DNA from: Mesorhizobium tianshanense
GTDB taxonomy: Bacteria > Pseudomonadota > Alphaproteobacteria > Rhizobiales > Rhizobiaceae
Assembly: GCF_007830515.1 (NCBI RefSeq)
Contig: NZ_VLKT01000003.1
Span: forward strand, 62,001-126,000
Reading direction: 5' to 3'
Length of the DNA stretch: 64,000 nucleotides
Positions 32,827 through 42,094 of this stretch are shown here, piece after piece (the first letter of the stretch is position 1; each line of letters begins with the position of its first letter). The notes below the pieces were generated by a model, which saw nothing but the letters and a program-made list of their open reading frames with translations, was not told where the DNA came from and ran no database searches. A program made the translations under genes and the position numbers.

Positions 32827-35013
32827 ATGGCCGCGCAGACCTTTGGCGCTTTCCTTTTGTGGCTGATCATTGCCGCGATCGTCGTGGTGATCGCCGTCTA
32901 TGTTCTCAGATGGCTTTATCGCCGGTCGACCAAGGAGACGGCCTTCGTGCGCACCGGCTTCATGGGCGAGAAGGTGGTGGTGAATGGCGGCGCCTTCGTC
33001 ATTCCGGTCCTGCACGAGATCACGCCGGTCAACATGAATGTCTTGCGCATCGAGGTGCGCCGCGAAGACGGTTTTGCGCTGATCACCAAGAACCGGATGC
33101 GCGTCGATCTGATCGCCGAGTTCTTCGTCCGTGTCGGGGCGAGCCGCGAGCTCGTCGCGGCCGCCGCCCAGACGCTCGGCCGCCGCACGCTGCAGCCCGA
33201 CAGCCTCCGCGAACTCTTGGAAGGCAAGTTCGCCGGCGCCATGCGCACGGTCGCGGCGCAGATGACGCTCGAGGAGATGCACGAACTGCGTGGCGACTAC
33301 GCCGCCAAGGTCCGTCAGCTCGCCTCGGAATCACTCGCTGCCAACGGGCTCGAGCTGGAGAGTGTCGCCATCGTCGACCTCGACCAGACCAGCCTCGAAT
33401 ATTTCGACCCGTCCAACGCCTTCGATGCCGAGGGCCTGACCCAGCTCACCGAGTCGATCGAGACGCGGCGCAGGATGCGCAACGAGATCGAGCAGCGCAC
33501 GCTGGTCGATATCCGCAACCAGAACCTTGACACCCAGCGCAAGGTGCTGGAGATCGACCGCGATACCGAATATGCCCGCCTCGAACAGGAGCGCGAAGTT
33601 GAGATACGCCGCGCCTCGCAACGCTCGGAACTCGCCATCGAGCGCGCCCTGCGCGACCAGGAGTCGGAGCAAGCTCAGCTTTCTTCGCGCGAAGCGGTCG
33701 AGAAGTCGCGCCTCAACCAGGAGCGCAACATCACCGAGGAGCGGATCAAGAGCGAGGAGGACACGCAACGCCGCGAGATTGCCCGGCGCCGCGCGCTCGA
33801 CGAGACGGAAATGAAAATGCGCGAACTGACCGAGCGCGAGCAGATCGCGCTCGAGCTTGCCTTGGAGAAGGCCCGCATAGAGCGCGAAGGCACACAGAGC
33901 CAATTGGAAATCGAGCGCAAGAAGGCCCTCGAAATTGCCGAGCTCGAGCGCCAGATCGCCTTGGCGGAAAAAGCGCTCGAGGTCACCAGGGCCGAGGCGG
34001 AAAGGCGCCGCGCCGAAATTGTCGAGAACCAGACGACCGAGACGGCCCGTATCGGGCAGGAGCGTGCCATCGACGAAGTGAGGATTGCACGGGAGCGTCA
34101 CCTCGAAGCGCTGCAGATCGCCAAGCGCCAGGCTTTCGAGGAGGCTGAGCTGTCGGCCAGCGAAGAGGTCGAGCGCGCCCGCATCACCACCGAGCGCGGC
34201 ATCGAGGAGGCCCGGCTGATCAAGGACCGCGACCTGCGTCAGCTTGGTGTCGACCGCGACCAGAAGATCGAGATCGCCGAAATCCAGAAGGCCATCGACA
34301 TCGCCAAGAAGACGCAGGAGCGCTCCTCGGCGATCGCGGCGTCGGAAGCGGTCCGCGCCAAGGCCATCCAGGCCGAGGAACAGGCCTTCACCGCCCGCGA
34401 GCGCGAGATCGCCGAGCGCCGCAAGCTGACCGACCTGATCGGAGCGGCGCGTGAGGCCGAGCGCGAAGCCTTGCGCATTACAGCGGCGGCCGATGCCGAG
34501 ATGAAGGCGGCGAAGAGCCTTGCCGAAGCCCAGAAGATCGCCGCCGTTGCCTCGGCCGAGTCCGAAAAGATCCATGCCCTTGCCGCGGCCCAGCGCTACG
34601 AGGTCGACGCCGCCGGCCATCGCCAGCTCAACGAGGCGGATAACCTCCTCTCCAACGAGGCCCGCTCCGGGCGCCTGCGCGGCAAATTGCTGGACCATAT
34701 GGAGGGCATCATCCGCGAAAGCGTCAAGCCGATGGAGAAGATCGAGGGTATCAAGATCCTGCATGTCGACGGCATCAATGGTGGTCCCGGCGGCAACCGC
34801 AACGTCACCGACGAAGTGATCGATTCGGCGCTGCGCTACCGGGTACAGGCGCCGATGATCGACAACCTCATGAAGGAGATCGGCATCGAGGGCGGTTCGC
34901 TCGGACGGATGACCGATGTGCTGCGCGACGCCAAGGACATTTCGAGCCTGACCCGCGACAAGAAAGGCAAGGGCAAGGTCGCCAAGGATGACGATGACGA
35001 TCGCGACCGCTGA
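32827..35013 (+). CDS. Flotillin/YqiK-like SPFH domain protein
   Basis: A 728-residue protein. A single transmembrane helix at residues 7-29 anchors it; an SPFH/band-7 domain covers about 35-200 (FVRTGFMGEKVVVNGGAFV, then MRVDLIAEFFVRVG). From about 215 to 600 comes a very long charged coiled coil rich in Glu, Arg and Ala, and the C-terminal 100 residues hold a flotillin tail plus an acidic DDDDDRDR end. Flotillins form membrane microdomain scaffolds. GGAGGGTAGAAAGA before ATG 32827 fixes the start. It lies 79 bases after the fusion gene, so co-transcription is possible but not certain. Confidence 0.9.
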   Translation: MAAQTFGAFLLWLIIAAIVVVIAVYVLRWLYRRSTKETAFVRTGFMGEKVVVNGGAFVIPVLHEITPVNMNVLRIEVRREDGFALITKNRMRVDLIAEFFVRVGASRELVAAAAQTLGRRTLQPDSLRELLEGKFAGAMRTVAAQMTLEEMHELRGDYAAKVRQLASESLAANGLELESVAIVDLDQTSLEYFDPSNAFDAEGLTQLTESIETRRRMRNEIEQRTLVDIRNQNLDTQRKVLEIDRDTEYARLEQEREVEIRRASQRSELAIERALRDQESEQAQLSSREAVEKSRLNQERNITEERIKSEEDTQRREIARRRALDETEMKMRELTEREQIALELALEKARIEREGTQSQLEIERKKALEIAELERQIALAEKALEVTRAEAERRRAEIVENQTTETARIGQERAIDEVRIARERHLEALQIAKRQAFEEAELSASEEVERARITTERGIEEARLIKDRDLRQLGVDRDQKIEIAEIQKAIDIAKKTQERSSAIAASEAVRAKAIQAEEQAFTAREREIAERRKLTDLIGAAREAEREALRITAAADAEMKAAKSLAEAQKIAAVASAESEKIHALAAAQRYEVDAAGHRQLNEADNLLSNEARSGRLRGKLLDHMEGIIRESVKPMEKIEGIKILHVDGINGGPGGNRNVTDEVIDSALRYRVQAPMIDNLMKEIGIEGGSLGRMTDVLRDAKDISSLTRDKKGKGKVAKDDDDDRDR

Positions 35014-35091
35014 CGTGATCGTGCAGTCCATGCAGCGCGTAGCTGAATCGAGACACCTTGCCCGCTTGTGTCATCCAGGCGGCTGCCTGAA

Positions 35092-35529
35092 ATGACCAAG
35101 GTCTATGTTTCCTCGGTCATCCCCGCGCCGGCGGCGGAGGTCTGGAAAGTGGTCCGCGATTTCAACGCGCTGCCGGGCTGGACGCCGTTCGTCACTGAGA
35201 GCCGCATCGAGCAAAATGCACAATCCGACCAGATCGGCTGCATCCGCAATTTCGTGCTCAGGGATGGCGGCCGCATTCGCGAACGACTGCTGGCGCTGTC
35301 CGATTACGACCTGTCCTGCAGCTACACGATTCTGGAAAGCCCGATGGCGGTGGAGAATTATATCGCCACACTGTCGCTGACGCCGATCACCGACGGCAAT
35401 CTGACCTTGGCCGAGTGGCAGGCGGAGTTCGACTGCGCCCCCGAACGCGAGGCGGCGCTGACACATCAGATCGGCACCGGCGTGTTCCAGGCGGCGCTCA
35501 GCGCGCTCAAGCAGCGCTTTGGGCGCTGA
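35092..35529 (+). CDS. SRPBCC family protein
   Basis: A 145-residue START/SRPBCC (polyketide cyclase 2-like) helix-grip protein: VYVSSVIPAPAAEVWKVVRD, DFNALPGWTPFV and the long C-terminal helix. Such proteins hold hydrophobic ligands in a central cavity. It is clearly a paralogue of the N-terminal part of the next gene (shared patterns RDFN, LRDGG/LADGG, LALSDxDxxxxY). Start ATG 35092 has a weak ribosome-binding site. Confidence 0.85.
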   Translation: MTKVYVSSVIPAPAAEVWKVVRDFNALPGWTPFVTESRIEQNAQSDQIGCIRNFVLRDGGRIRERLLALSDYDLSCSYTILESPMAVENYIATLSLTPITDGNLTLAEWQAEFDCAPEREAALTHQIGTGVFQAALSALKQRFGR

Positions 35530-35538
35530 CGCCTGCGG

Positions 35539-37053
35539 ATGGTCCAGGTCCGCCAAAGTACCGTCATCGACGCGCCGATCGAGCAGGTTTGGTCGATCCT
35601 GCGCGATTTCAACAGCCACGACCGCTGGCACCCGGCCATCGCGTTCAGCGAAATCGATGGCGGCGAACCGGTAGATGCGGTCGGGTCGGTGCGTCATTTT
35701 AGGCTGGCTGATGGCGGCGAGCTGCGCGAACAGCTTCTGGCGCTGTCCGACAGGGACTTTCGGCTGGTCTATTGCCTGCTCGAAGCACCGCTGCCGCTGA
35801 TGAACTATGTCGCATCGATCCGGTTGAAGCCGGTGACCGACGGCAACGCCACCTTCTGGGAATGGCGTTCAGAATTCCATCCACCCGCGCATCGCCGCGA
35901 AGAATTGGTCAAGCTTGTCACCGAGGGCATTTATCAGGCTGGCTTTGAAGCCATCCGCAACCTTCTGCGTGAAAGGCCTGTAGCTTCGCCTCTCCAGGCC
36001 AGACCGCCGGTCGTCGCTCCGACACCGTCGGCAGCCCTGCCGCGGGTCGTTTCGACCATGTCTTCGGGCCAGACAGCGAAAACCCGGGCGATTCTGGTCG
36101 AGCGCTATGGCGGGCCGGAGGTGCTGCAGCTGAAGGACATTGCTTTGCCACCGCCCGCGCCCAACGAGGTGCAGATCCGTCATACGGTGATCGGCATCAA
36201 TTTCATCGACGTCTACTGCCGCACCGGCTATTTCGACCTTCTGCGGCCGCCGGGCGTGCCTGGCATGGAGGCCGCCGGTGTCATCGAAGCGATTGGTTCG
36301 GAGGTTTCGGGCTTTTCAGCCGGCGACCGCGTCGCCTATGCCTGTCCGCCGGTCGGCGCCTATTGCGAGCGGCGCAACATGGCGCCCGACCTGCTGGTTC
36401 GCCTCTCTGACGATATTCCCGACGAGACCGCCGCCGCCAGTCTGCTCAAAGGCATCAGCGCAAGTTTTTTGCTGCACGACGTCCATGCGGTGCAGCCGGG
36501 CTCCGTCGTCCTCATCCACGCCGCCGCCGGCGGCGTCGGGCAGCTTCTGGTGCAATGGGCCCGCCATTTGGGGGCGATGGTCATCGCAACGGTGTCGAGC
36601 GACGACAAGGCGCGTATCGTCGACCGCCTCGGCGCACACCATGTCATCGTCTATTCGCGTGAGAATTTCGCCGAGGCCGTCATGCGCCTGACCGGTGGCG
36701 CCGGGGCCGACGTCGCCTATGACGCGGTCGGCAACGACACGTTCGGCGGTTCACTGGCTGCACTCGGCATTCGCGGTCATCTCGTGAGTTTCGGCCAGGC
36801 CTCCGGTCCGGTAGGAAATTGGGATATCGGTCGCTTCGCGTCAAAGTCGATCACCATATCGCGTCCCAACTACGCACATTACACCGACACGCCGGCAAAG
36901 CTTTCGCCGCATGTAGAGCGTTTCTTTGCAGCGCTACGGCAAGGCGTCGTCAAGATCGAACCGCCCAGGCGCTACAGCCTATCCAATGCCGGCGATGCTC
37001 ACCGTGACCTCGAATCCAGGCGGACAACGGGTGCATTGGTGCTGGTGCCGTAA
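35539..37053 (+). CDS. SRPBCC domain fused to quinone oxidoreductase (MDR)
   Basis: A 504-residue fusion. Residues 1-145 are an SRPBCC domain (VRQSTVIDAPIEQVWSILRD). A Pro/Ala-rich linker covers about 146-178. Residues 180-504 are a zinc-free medium-chain reductase of the quinone oxidoreductase type: ILVERYGGPEVLQLKD, PGVPGMEAAGVIEAIG and the NADPH loop AAAGGVGQ at 328-335. An in-frame ATG at 36058 (residue 174) could give the reductase alone. The SRPBCC part might pass a ligand to the reductase. It ends 4 bases before a convergent permease gene, leaving no room for a terminator. Confidence 0.9.
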   Translation: MVQVRQSTVIDAPIEQVWSILRDFNSHDRWHPAIAFSEIDGGEPVDAVGSVRHFRLADGGELREQLLALSDRDFRLVYCLLEAPLPLMNYVASIRLKPVTDGNATFWEWRSEFHPPAHRREELVKLVTEGIYQAGFEAIRNLLRERPVASPLQARPPVVAPTPSAALPRVVSTMSSGQTAKTRAILVERYGGPEVLQLKDIALPPPAPNEVQIRHTVIGINFIDVYCRTGYFDLLRPPGVPGMEAAGVIEAIGSEVSGFSAGDRVAYACPPVGAYCERRNMAPDLLVRLSDDIPDETAAASLLKGISASFLLHDVHAVQPGSVVLIHAAAGGVGQLLVQWARHLGAMVIATVSSDDKARIVDRLGAHHVIVYSRENFAEAVMRLTGGAGADVAYDAVGNDTFGGSLAALGIRGHLVSFGQASGPVGNWDIGRFASKSITISRPNYAHYTDTPAKLSPHVERFFAALRQGVVKIEPPRRYSLSNAGDAHRDLESRRTTGALVLVP

Positions 37054-37057
37054 CCCG

Positions 37058-37840
37058 TCAGAAGCGGTGGATGCGCAACCCCAGAACCTTCTCCGAGACG
37101 ATCACCACCACCAGCGTCAGCACGATCGATACGGTCGAGACGGCTGCCGCTTCGGGCGTGAAATTGGTGCGCAGATAGTCGAAGAGTTGGATCGGCAGCG
37201 TCGACGTCCCGATCCCCTTCAGCATGAACGAGATGGTAAAGGTGTCGAAGGATATGATGAAGGCAAACAGCGCGCCGCCGATGACGCCGGGCTTGATCAG
37301 CGGCAGCATGATGCGCCTGAACCTTGTCAGGCGGTCGGCGCCCAGCGAGCGTGCCGCCATGTCCCAGGACGGGTCGAAGCTTTCCAGCGAGGCCGAAACG
37401 TTGATGAAGACGAAGGGCAGCGTGATCAGCACATGGCCGGCGACCATGCCGATCATGGTCGTGGTGCCGATGCCGATCGCATAGACGAAGAACAGCAGCG
37501 CGATCGCCGTCAACACCTCGGGCAGCAACAACGGCGCCAGCATGGCGACGCGCACCGTCTCCTTCCAGCGGCCGGCATGCTGGACGTAGTAGAGCGCGGC
37601 CATGGTGCCGATCACTCCCGAAATCACCGTCGCCACCGCTGCCACCCACAGTGAGGTGCGGATCGCGCGCATGAACACGTCGTTGTGGAAGAAGGTCACA
37701 TACCAGCGCAGCGACAGGCCCTGTGGCGGGAACGTCAGGAAATTGCCGGCGTTGAACGAGGCGCCGACGACCACCAGGATCGGCGCCAGCAGAAAAGCAT
37801 AGACCAGCAGGCAGTAGAGCGTGAGCACAGGCCGCTTCAT
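37058..37840 (-). CDS. ABC transporter permease, PotC-like
   Basis: A 260-residue permease with about six helices and the EAA loop WDMAARSLGADRLTRFRRIM. ATG 37840 overlaps the stop of the PotB-like gene (ATGA). It is the last gene of a five-gene minus-strand operon: oxygenase, binding protein, ATPase and two permeases. Confidence 0.92.
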   Translation of the reverse strand: MKRPVLTLYCLLVYAFLLAPILVVVGASFNAGNFLTFPPQGLSLRWYVTFFHNDVFMRAIRTSLWVAAVATVISGVIGTMAALYYVQHAGRWKETVRVAMLAPLLLPEVLTAIALLFFVYAIGIGTTTMIGMVAGHVLITLPFVFINVSASLESFDPSWDMAARSLGADRLTRFRRIMLPLIKPGVIGGALFAFIISFDTFTISFMLKGIGTSTLPIQLFDYLRTNFTPEAAAVSTVSIVLTLVVVIVSEKVLGLRIHRF

Positions 37841-38703
37841 GGTCGCGCCACTTTCCATTTCATGCGCGTCAGCCGCGCGAAGATGACGACGCAGAGCGCT
37901 CCGGTGACGGACAGCATCAGCGCCAGCGCCGAGCCCCACGGCCACTGGAAGGTGTCGATCAGCGCGTCGACGACGGTGACGGCCATGGTCTTGACCCTGA
38001 GCCCGCCGATCAGCGACGGCGTCACATAGGCGCTGAGCGACAAGACGAAGACGAGGATGCAGCCGGCCTGGATGCCAGGCGTGCACAGCGGCAGGACGAT
38101 GCGGCGAAAGGCGGTGAAGCGCGACGCGCCGAGTGAGCGCGCCGCCGATTCCAGCGACGGATCGACTCCCTGGATTCCCGCCATGATCGGCAGGATCATG
38201 AAGGGCAGGAAGACATGGACCAGCGCGATGACGATGCCGAGCGCATTGTACATCAGCGGCAGCGGGTGATCGATCAGGCCCATGCCGGTCAGCGTGCGGT
38301 TGACGAGGCCGTTATTGCCGAGCAGGATCGTCCAGCCATAGGAACGGATGACGATGCCGACCAGCAGCGGCGACAGCACCAGCCCGTAGGCCAGGGCGCG
38401 AAAGCGCATGGCGCCGCGCGCCAATTGCCAGGCGACTGGAAAACCGACGACGAGGCAGATCGCGGTGGTGAGCAAGCCGATCCACAGCGTGTTGGCGACC
38501 TGGAAAAGATAGAAACCGTCGGCGAAGAACTTGGTGTAATTGCCGATCGTATAGCCGGGGCCGTAAGGCGTGCCTTGCCCCGGCATGCGAAAGCTCATCA
38601 CCACGATGTTGAGATAGGGCAGCACCAGGAATACGCCGAGCAGCACCGCCGCCGGCGCGATCAGGATCAGCGGTCCAACGCCCTTGCGGCGCGGTGGCGT
38701 CAT
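37837..38703 (-). CDS. ABC transporter permease, PotB-like
   Basis: A 288-residue permease with about six helices and EAA loop LESAARSLGASRFTAFRRIV. It pairs with the PotC-like protein. The start overlaps the ATPase stop by 4 bases. Confidence 0.92.
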   Translation of the reverse strand: MTPPRRKGVGPLILIAPAAVLLGVFLVLPYLNIVVMSFRMPGQGTPYGPGYTIGNYTKFFADGFYLFQVANTLWIGLLTTAICLVVGFPVAWQLARGAMRFRALAYGLVLSPLLVGIVIRSYGWTILLGNNGLVNRTLTGMGLIDHPLPLMYNALGIVIALVHVFLPFMILPIMAGIQGVDPSLESAARSLGASRFTAFRRIVLPLCTPGIQAGCILVFVLSLSAYVTPSLIGGLRVKTMAVTVVDALIDTFQWPWGSALALMLSVTGALCVVIFARLTRMKWKVARP

Positions 38704-39761
38704 TTTGCGGCCCCGAGCAGCCAGAACCCATCCGCCGGCGCATGCACGCTGACACGGTCGCCTTCGGCAATCCTGATGTTTGGAAAGGTCTGAACGTGCA
38801 GCGTCTCGCCCGAATCCAGCGCAATGCGGTAGTCGATGATGCTGCCGGAATAGTAGCGCGCCGTGACCTTGCCCTGCGCTCCGCCCTGGCCCGCGGGTTT
38901 GAGTTCGATCGCCTCCGGGCGCAGCGACAGCGTAACAGAGTTGCCCGGCGCGTGGTTCGCGCGGCTGTCGACGGCGATTTCACCAAAGACGGACGCGACG
39001 CGGCACCTCCCGGCTTCCGCCACCCCAGTGACCGTGCCCTTGACCAAATTCACCTGGCCGACGAATTGCGCCACTTCGAGGTTTTCGGGGCGCTCATAGA
39101 TGTCTGACGGCGCCCCGATCTGGGCGATGCGGCCGCCGAACATGACCACGACCCGGTCGGACATGGTCATCGCCTCGGCCTGGTCATGCGTGACATAGAC
39201 GGTGGTGATGCCGACGCGCCGCTGCAGGTCGCGAATGAAGACGCGCATTTCCTCGCGCAGCTTGGCATCGAGATTGGCGAGCGGCTCGTCGAGCAGCAGG
39301 ATCTTCGGTTCGATGACCAGCGCACGCGCCAGCGCCACGCGCTGCTGCTGGCCGCCCGAAAGCTGGTTCGGATAGCGGTCGGAATAGCCGCCGAGCTGCA
39401 CCATGTCGAGCACCTTGGCGATGCGGCTCAGCATTTCGGGCTTGGCGATCTTGCGCATCTCCAGCCCGAAGGCGAGGTTCTGGTCCACCGTCATATGCGG
39501 AAACAGGGCGTAGTTCTGGAACACCATGCCGATGTCGCGTTTTTCGGCCGGCACGTTGACGACGTCCTTGCCGTCGAAGCGGATCGCGCCTTCGCTGGCC
39601 TCCTCGAAGCCGGCGATCATCTTCAGCGTCGTCGTCTTGCCGCAGCCCGACGGACCGAGCAGCGAAATGAACTCGCCATCGGCGATGCGGATCGAGATGC
39701 CGTCGACCGCGCGTGCGCTGCCGAAGGTCTTGGTCAGCCGCTCGATGCTAACCTCGGTCAT
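38700..39761 (-). CDS. ABC transporter ATP-binding protein, PotA-like
   Basis: A 353-residue ATPase with Walker A GPSGCGKTT (36-44), signature LSGGQQQR, Walker B ILLLDEP and a C-terminal TOBE region (SVTLSLRPEAIELKP). It energises the two permeases downstream. A 104-base gap with a hairpin separates it from the binding-protein gene. Confidence 0.93.
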   Translation of the reverse strand: MTEVSIERLTKTFGSARAVDGISIRIADGEFISLLGPSGCGKTTTLKMIAGFEEASEGAIRFDGKDVVNVPAEKRDIGMVFQNYALFPHMTVDQNLAFGLEMRKIAKPEMLSRIAKVLDMVQLGGYSDRYPNQLSGGQQQRVALARALVIEPKILLLDEPLANLDAKLREEMRVFIRDLQRRVGITTVYVTHDQAEAMTMSDRVVVMFGGRIAQIGAPSDIYERPENLEVAQFVGQVNLVKGTVTGVAEAGRCRVASVFGEIAVDSRANHAPGNSVTLSLRPEAIELKPAGQGGAQGKVTARYYSGSIIDYRIALDSGETLHVQTFPNIRIAEGDRVSVHAPADGFWLLGAAK

Positions 39762-39819
39762 GAATGCTCCACTTCACAGGCGATCGACCGCCACCACAGG
39801 CGCGGCGCGGCTGGCGGGA

Positions 39820-39845
39820 GGCGCTTGTCGAAAGCAAGACGCGCC
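39820..39845 (-). other. Hairpin between binding protein and ATPase genes
   Basis: On the minus strand GGCG-CGT-CTTG pairs with CAAG-CGCC around a 7-base loop, with a three-base bulge. A hairpin after a binding-protein gene often protects that part of the mRNA and raises its dose over the permeases. It could also be a partial terminator. Confidence 0.4.
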
Positions 39846-39865
39846 ATCCCGGTTCAATGTCAGCC

Positions 39866-40903
39866 TTAAAGGATCGTCTTGGCCCAGCGCTCGGCGAGCT
39901 CACCCTGCTTCTCGTTGACGAAGTCCCAGTCCCAGGTGAGGATCTTGGCCATTGCCTCGCCCGACACCGGCACGTCGGCCTTGAGGTCGTCGGGAATGAT
40001 CACCTTCGAGTTCGTCGGCGACACGAAGAATTCCCGCGCCATTAGCATCTGGGTTTCCGGCGAGAGCAGGAAGTTCGCATATTGATAGGCGAGCTCCTTT
40101 TCCGGTCCATTGGCCAGGATCGACACCGTCTGGTCGAACATGAACATGCCTTCCTCGGGAACGACGCAATCGACCGGCAGGCCCTGCTTGCGCAGCCGCG
40201 CGATCTCGCCGAAATCGAACGGCGCGACGACGATTTCGCCCGAGGACAGGGCCGTGGAAAGGTTGAAGTCGACCTGGATCACCTGGCCCAGCTTGGCGAG
40301 GGCGTCAAAGCCGGCATCGACATCGTACTGGTCCTTGCCGAAGATCTTCGAGGCCAGCAGCAGCTCCATCTTGCCGGCGCTGTTGGCGAAATTGTAGAGG
40401 CCGATCCTGCCCTTGAATTCCTCGTTGTTCCAAAGGTCCTTCCAGGCCTTCGGCGGCGTCTGCACCAGATCGGTGCGGTAGCCGATGCCGATCGGCGAGA
40501 TGGCGCCAGTCGCGCCGAAACCGTCGGCGATCTTAGCCAGCGGATAAAGGTCGTTGTAGTTCGGCAGCTTTGCCAGGTCGAGCTTTTCGAAGAAGCCTTC
40601 CTTGCGCAGACCGGACGCGAAAACTTCGTTCGTCATGATGATGGAGTAGGGCGGTTTGTCGACGCCGGCGGCGCGCAAATTGGCGCCGAAGACGCGGCCA
40701 TTGCCGACATCGAGCGTCACCTTGGCACCCGAGGCCTTTTCGAAGGCCGGTGCGATGGTCGAACGCCAGAACTGCTCCCAGACCCCGCCGAGCGTCGGCA
40801 CGATCAGCGTCTTCTCCTGCGCGATGGCGGGCATTCCGATGAGCCCGGCGGCGCCGAGCGCGCCCATTCCGGCAAGCGTCTGTCGTCTGGTCAGTTTCGT
40901 CAT
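39866..40903 (-). CDS. Extracellular solute-binding protein, PotD-like
   Basis: A 345-residue binding protein. The N-terminus has a Tat-like motif LTRRQTLAG and a signal cleavage near AIA/QE (residue 28). The fold is the PotD/FbpA type II class (TLIVPTLGGVWEQFW, later ILANGPEKELAYQYANFLLS). ATG 40903 has GGGGAATTGTG upstream; a GTG directly before it is in frame. Because the operon is divergent from psuK-psuG, a nucleoside such as pseudouridine is a candidate ligand. Confidence 0.9.
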   Translation of the reverse strand: MTKLTRRQTLAGMGALGAAGLIGMPAIAQEKTLIVPTLGGVWEQFWRSTIAPAFEKASGAKVTLDVGNGRVFGANLRAAGVDKPPYSIIMTNEVFASGLRKEGFFEKLDLAKLPNYNDLYPLAKIADGFGATGAISPIGIGYRTDLVQTPPKAWKDLWNNEEFKGRIGLYNFANSAGKMELLLASKIFGKDQYDVDAGFDALAKLGQVIQVDFNLSTALSSGEIVVAPFDFGEIARLRKQGLPVDCVVPEEGMFMFDQTVSILANGPEKELAYQYANFLLSPETQMLMAREFFVSPTNSKVIIPDDLKADVPVSGEAMAKILTWDWDFVNEKQGELAERWAKTIL

Positions 40904-40968
40904 CACAATTCCCCTTGTTGATTTCTTGAATCACTTCGTTCTTTGGGACGGCCGAAGCCCTCCATCGT

Positions 40969-41934
40969 TCAGCGGCCGAATGCCTGTCGGGTCTTCAGCT
41001 CGATATAGTCTCCATAGGTGATCGGCTCGTATTTGGCCCGCTTGCCGTTGGCGCAGAACGGCTCCAGGCAGGAGATCAGCGTCTCCTTGCTGGGGTTGAC
41101 GAAGAACGGGATCGACTGGCGGCGCGAGCTGCCTTTCTTATTGCGCGGCGGATTGGCGACGCGATGCGGCGTCGACACCCATTCGTCATTGCTCCAGCGC
41201 ATGAAGGCGTCAGCGATGTTGACGACATAGGCGCCGTCGATCGACGGCGCATCGAGCCAGCGGCCGTCGCGGGTCTGCACCTGCAAGCCACCGGACGATG
41301 CCTCCGAACGCAGGATGGTCATGAAGCCGTAGTCGGTGTGAACGCCGGCGCGAAGCTGCCCTGGCAGGGGATCCACGTCCTGCTCGGGATAGTTGATGAC
41401 CCGCAGCGCCGACAGATGGTTCTCGAAGGCCGGTTCGAAATAGTCGGGCTCCAAGCCGATCGCCTGGCAAAAGATGCGGCGCAGGTGCCTCGCCAGCGTC
41501 TCCATCTCGGAAAAATAATCGCGAAAGGCGCTCTCGATGTTCTCGGGCTGGTCAGGCCATGTGTCGCCGTTGAGGCGCAGGCCGAAATTCAGGCTTTCCT
41601 TGTAGTCGCCGGGCGTCTTGATGCCCTTGGTGGCGGCCAGCGCCTCGTCGGCGATCGGCGAGAAGGCCATCCCGCCATTCAGAATGGTTCCGCGCCCATG
41701 GCTGCGCTTGTAGTCCTCGGGCAGATCGAAGAAGGCGCGCGCCAGATTGTAGAGCCGCATCGTCCTTTCCGGCGATACGCCATGCCCAGTGACAAGGAAG
41801 AAACCGGTATCCCGGCAGGCGGTCTCGATAGCTTTGACGACAGCGCTGGCGCCGGCCTCTCCGCGGATGAAAGGCCCGACATCGATGACGGGAATTCCCT
41901 GGTCCGTTGCTTCGGCCTGAGGTGCGGTCTGCAT
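40969..41934 (-). CDS. 2-oxoglutarate/Fe(II) oxygenase, isopenicillin N synthase-like
   Basis: A 321-residue member of the isopenicillin N synthase/2OG-Fe(II) group. N-terminal DIOX_N region GIPVIDVGPFI; iron ligands H199 and D201 in GVHTDYGFMTIL and H257 in STPHRVANP; the 2-oxoglutarate-binding R272-x-S274 in RQSIPFF. It would couple 2-oxoglutarate decarboxylation to hydroxylation or demethylation of a small molecule. AAAGGTGA lies 8 bases before ATG 41934. It heads the transporter operon and faces psuK. The same superfamily includes thymine 7-hydroxylase, so a pyrimidine substrate is plausible but inferred. Confidence 0.88.
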   Translation of the reverse strand: MQTAPQAEATDQGIPVIDVGPFIRGEAGASAVVKAIETACRDTGFFLVTGHGVSPERTMRLYNLARAFFDLPEDYKRSHGRGTILNGGMAFSPIADEALAATKGIKTPGDYKESLNFGLRLNGDTWPDQPENIESAFRDYFSEMETLARHLRRIFCQAIGLEPDYFEPAFENHLSALRVINYPEQDVDPLPGQLRAGVHTDYGFMTILRSEASSGGLQVQTRDGRWLDAPSIDGAYVVNIADAFMRWSNDEWVSTPHRVANPPRNKKGSSRRQSIPFFVNPSKETLISCLEPFCANGKRAKYEPITYGDYIELKTRQAFGR

Positions 41935-42024
41935 GATCGCGATCACCTTTCTGTTGCCTTGTTCCGCCTAGGGACAGACGGTGGAAACGCCGGTTGAACG
42001 AAACGTTATAGCTACAAACGAATG

Positions 42025-42053
42025 TTGACAAGATCATCTGTTGTTGTCCATAT
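42025..42053 (+). promoter_or_regulatory. Promoter for psuK
   Basis: TTGACA at 42025-42030 is a perfect -35 box. After a 17-base spacer comes CCATAT at 42048-42053 as a weak -10. Transcription would begin near 42060, which excludes the upstream start candidates of psuK and supports ATG 42095. Confidence 0.5.
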
Positions 42054-42094
42054 CGAAAATGTTCAGCCACGAATTGGACGGGCCGGGTGAGAAG

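Noticed and set aside
36058..37053. The SRPBCC-quinone reductase frame as two separate genes
   Set aside because: The frame is continuous through a Pro/Ala-rich linker with no stop, and no ribosome-binding site precedes the internal ATG; kept as one fusion with the internal start as an alternative.
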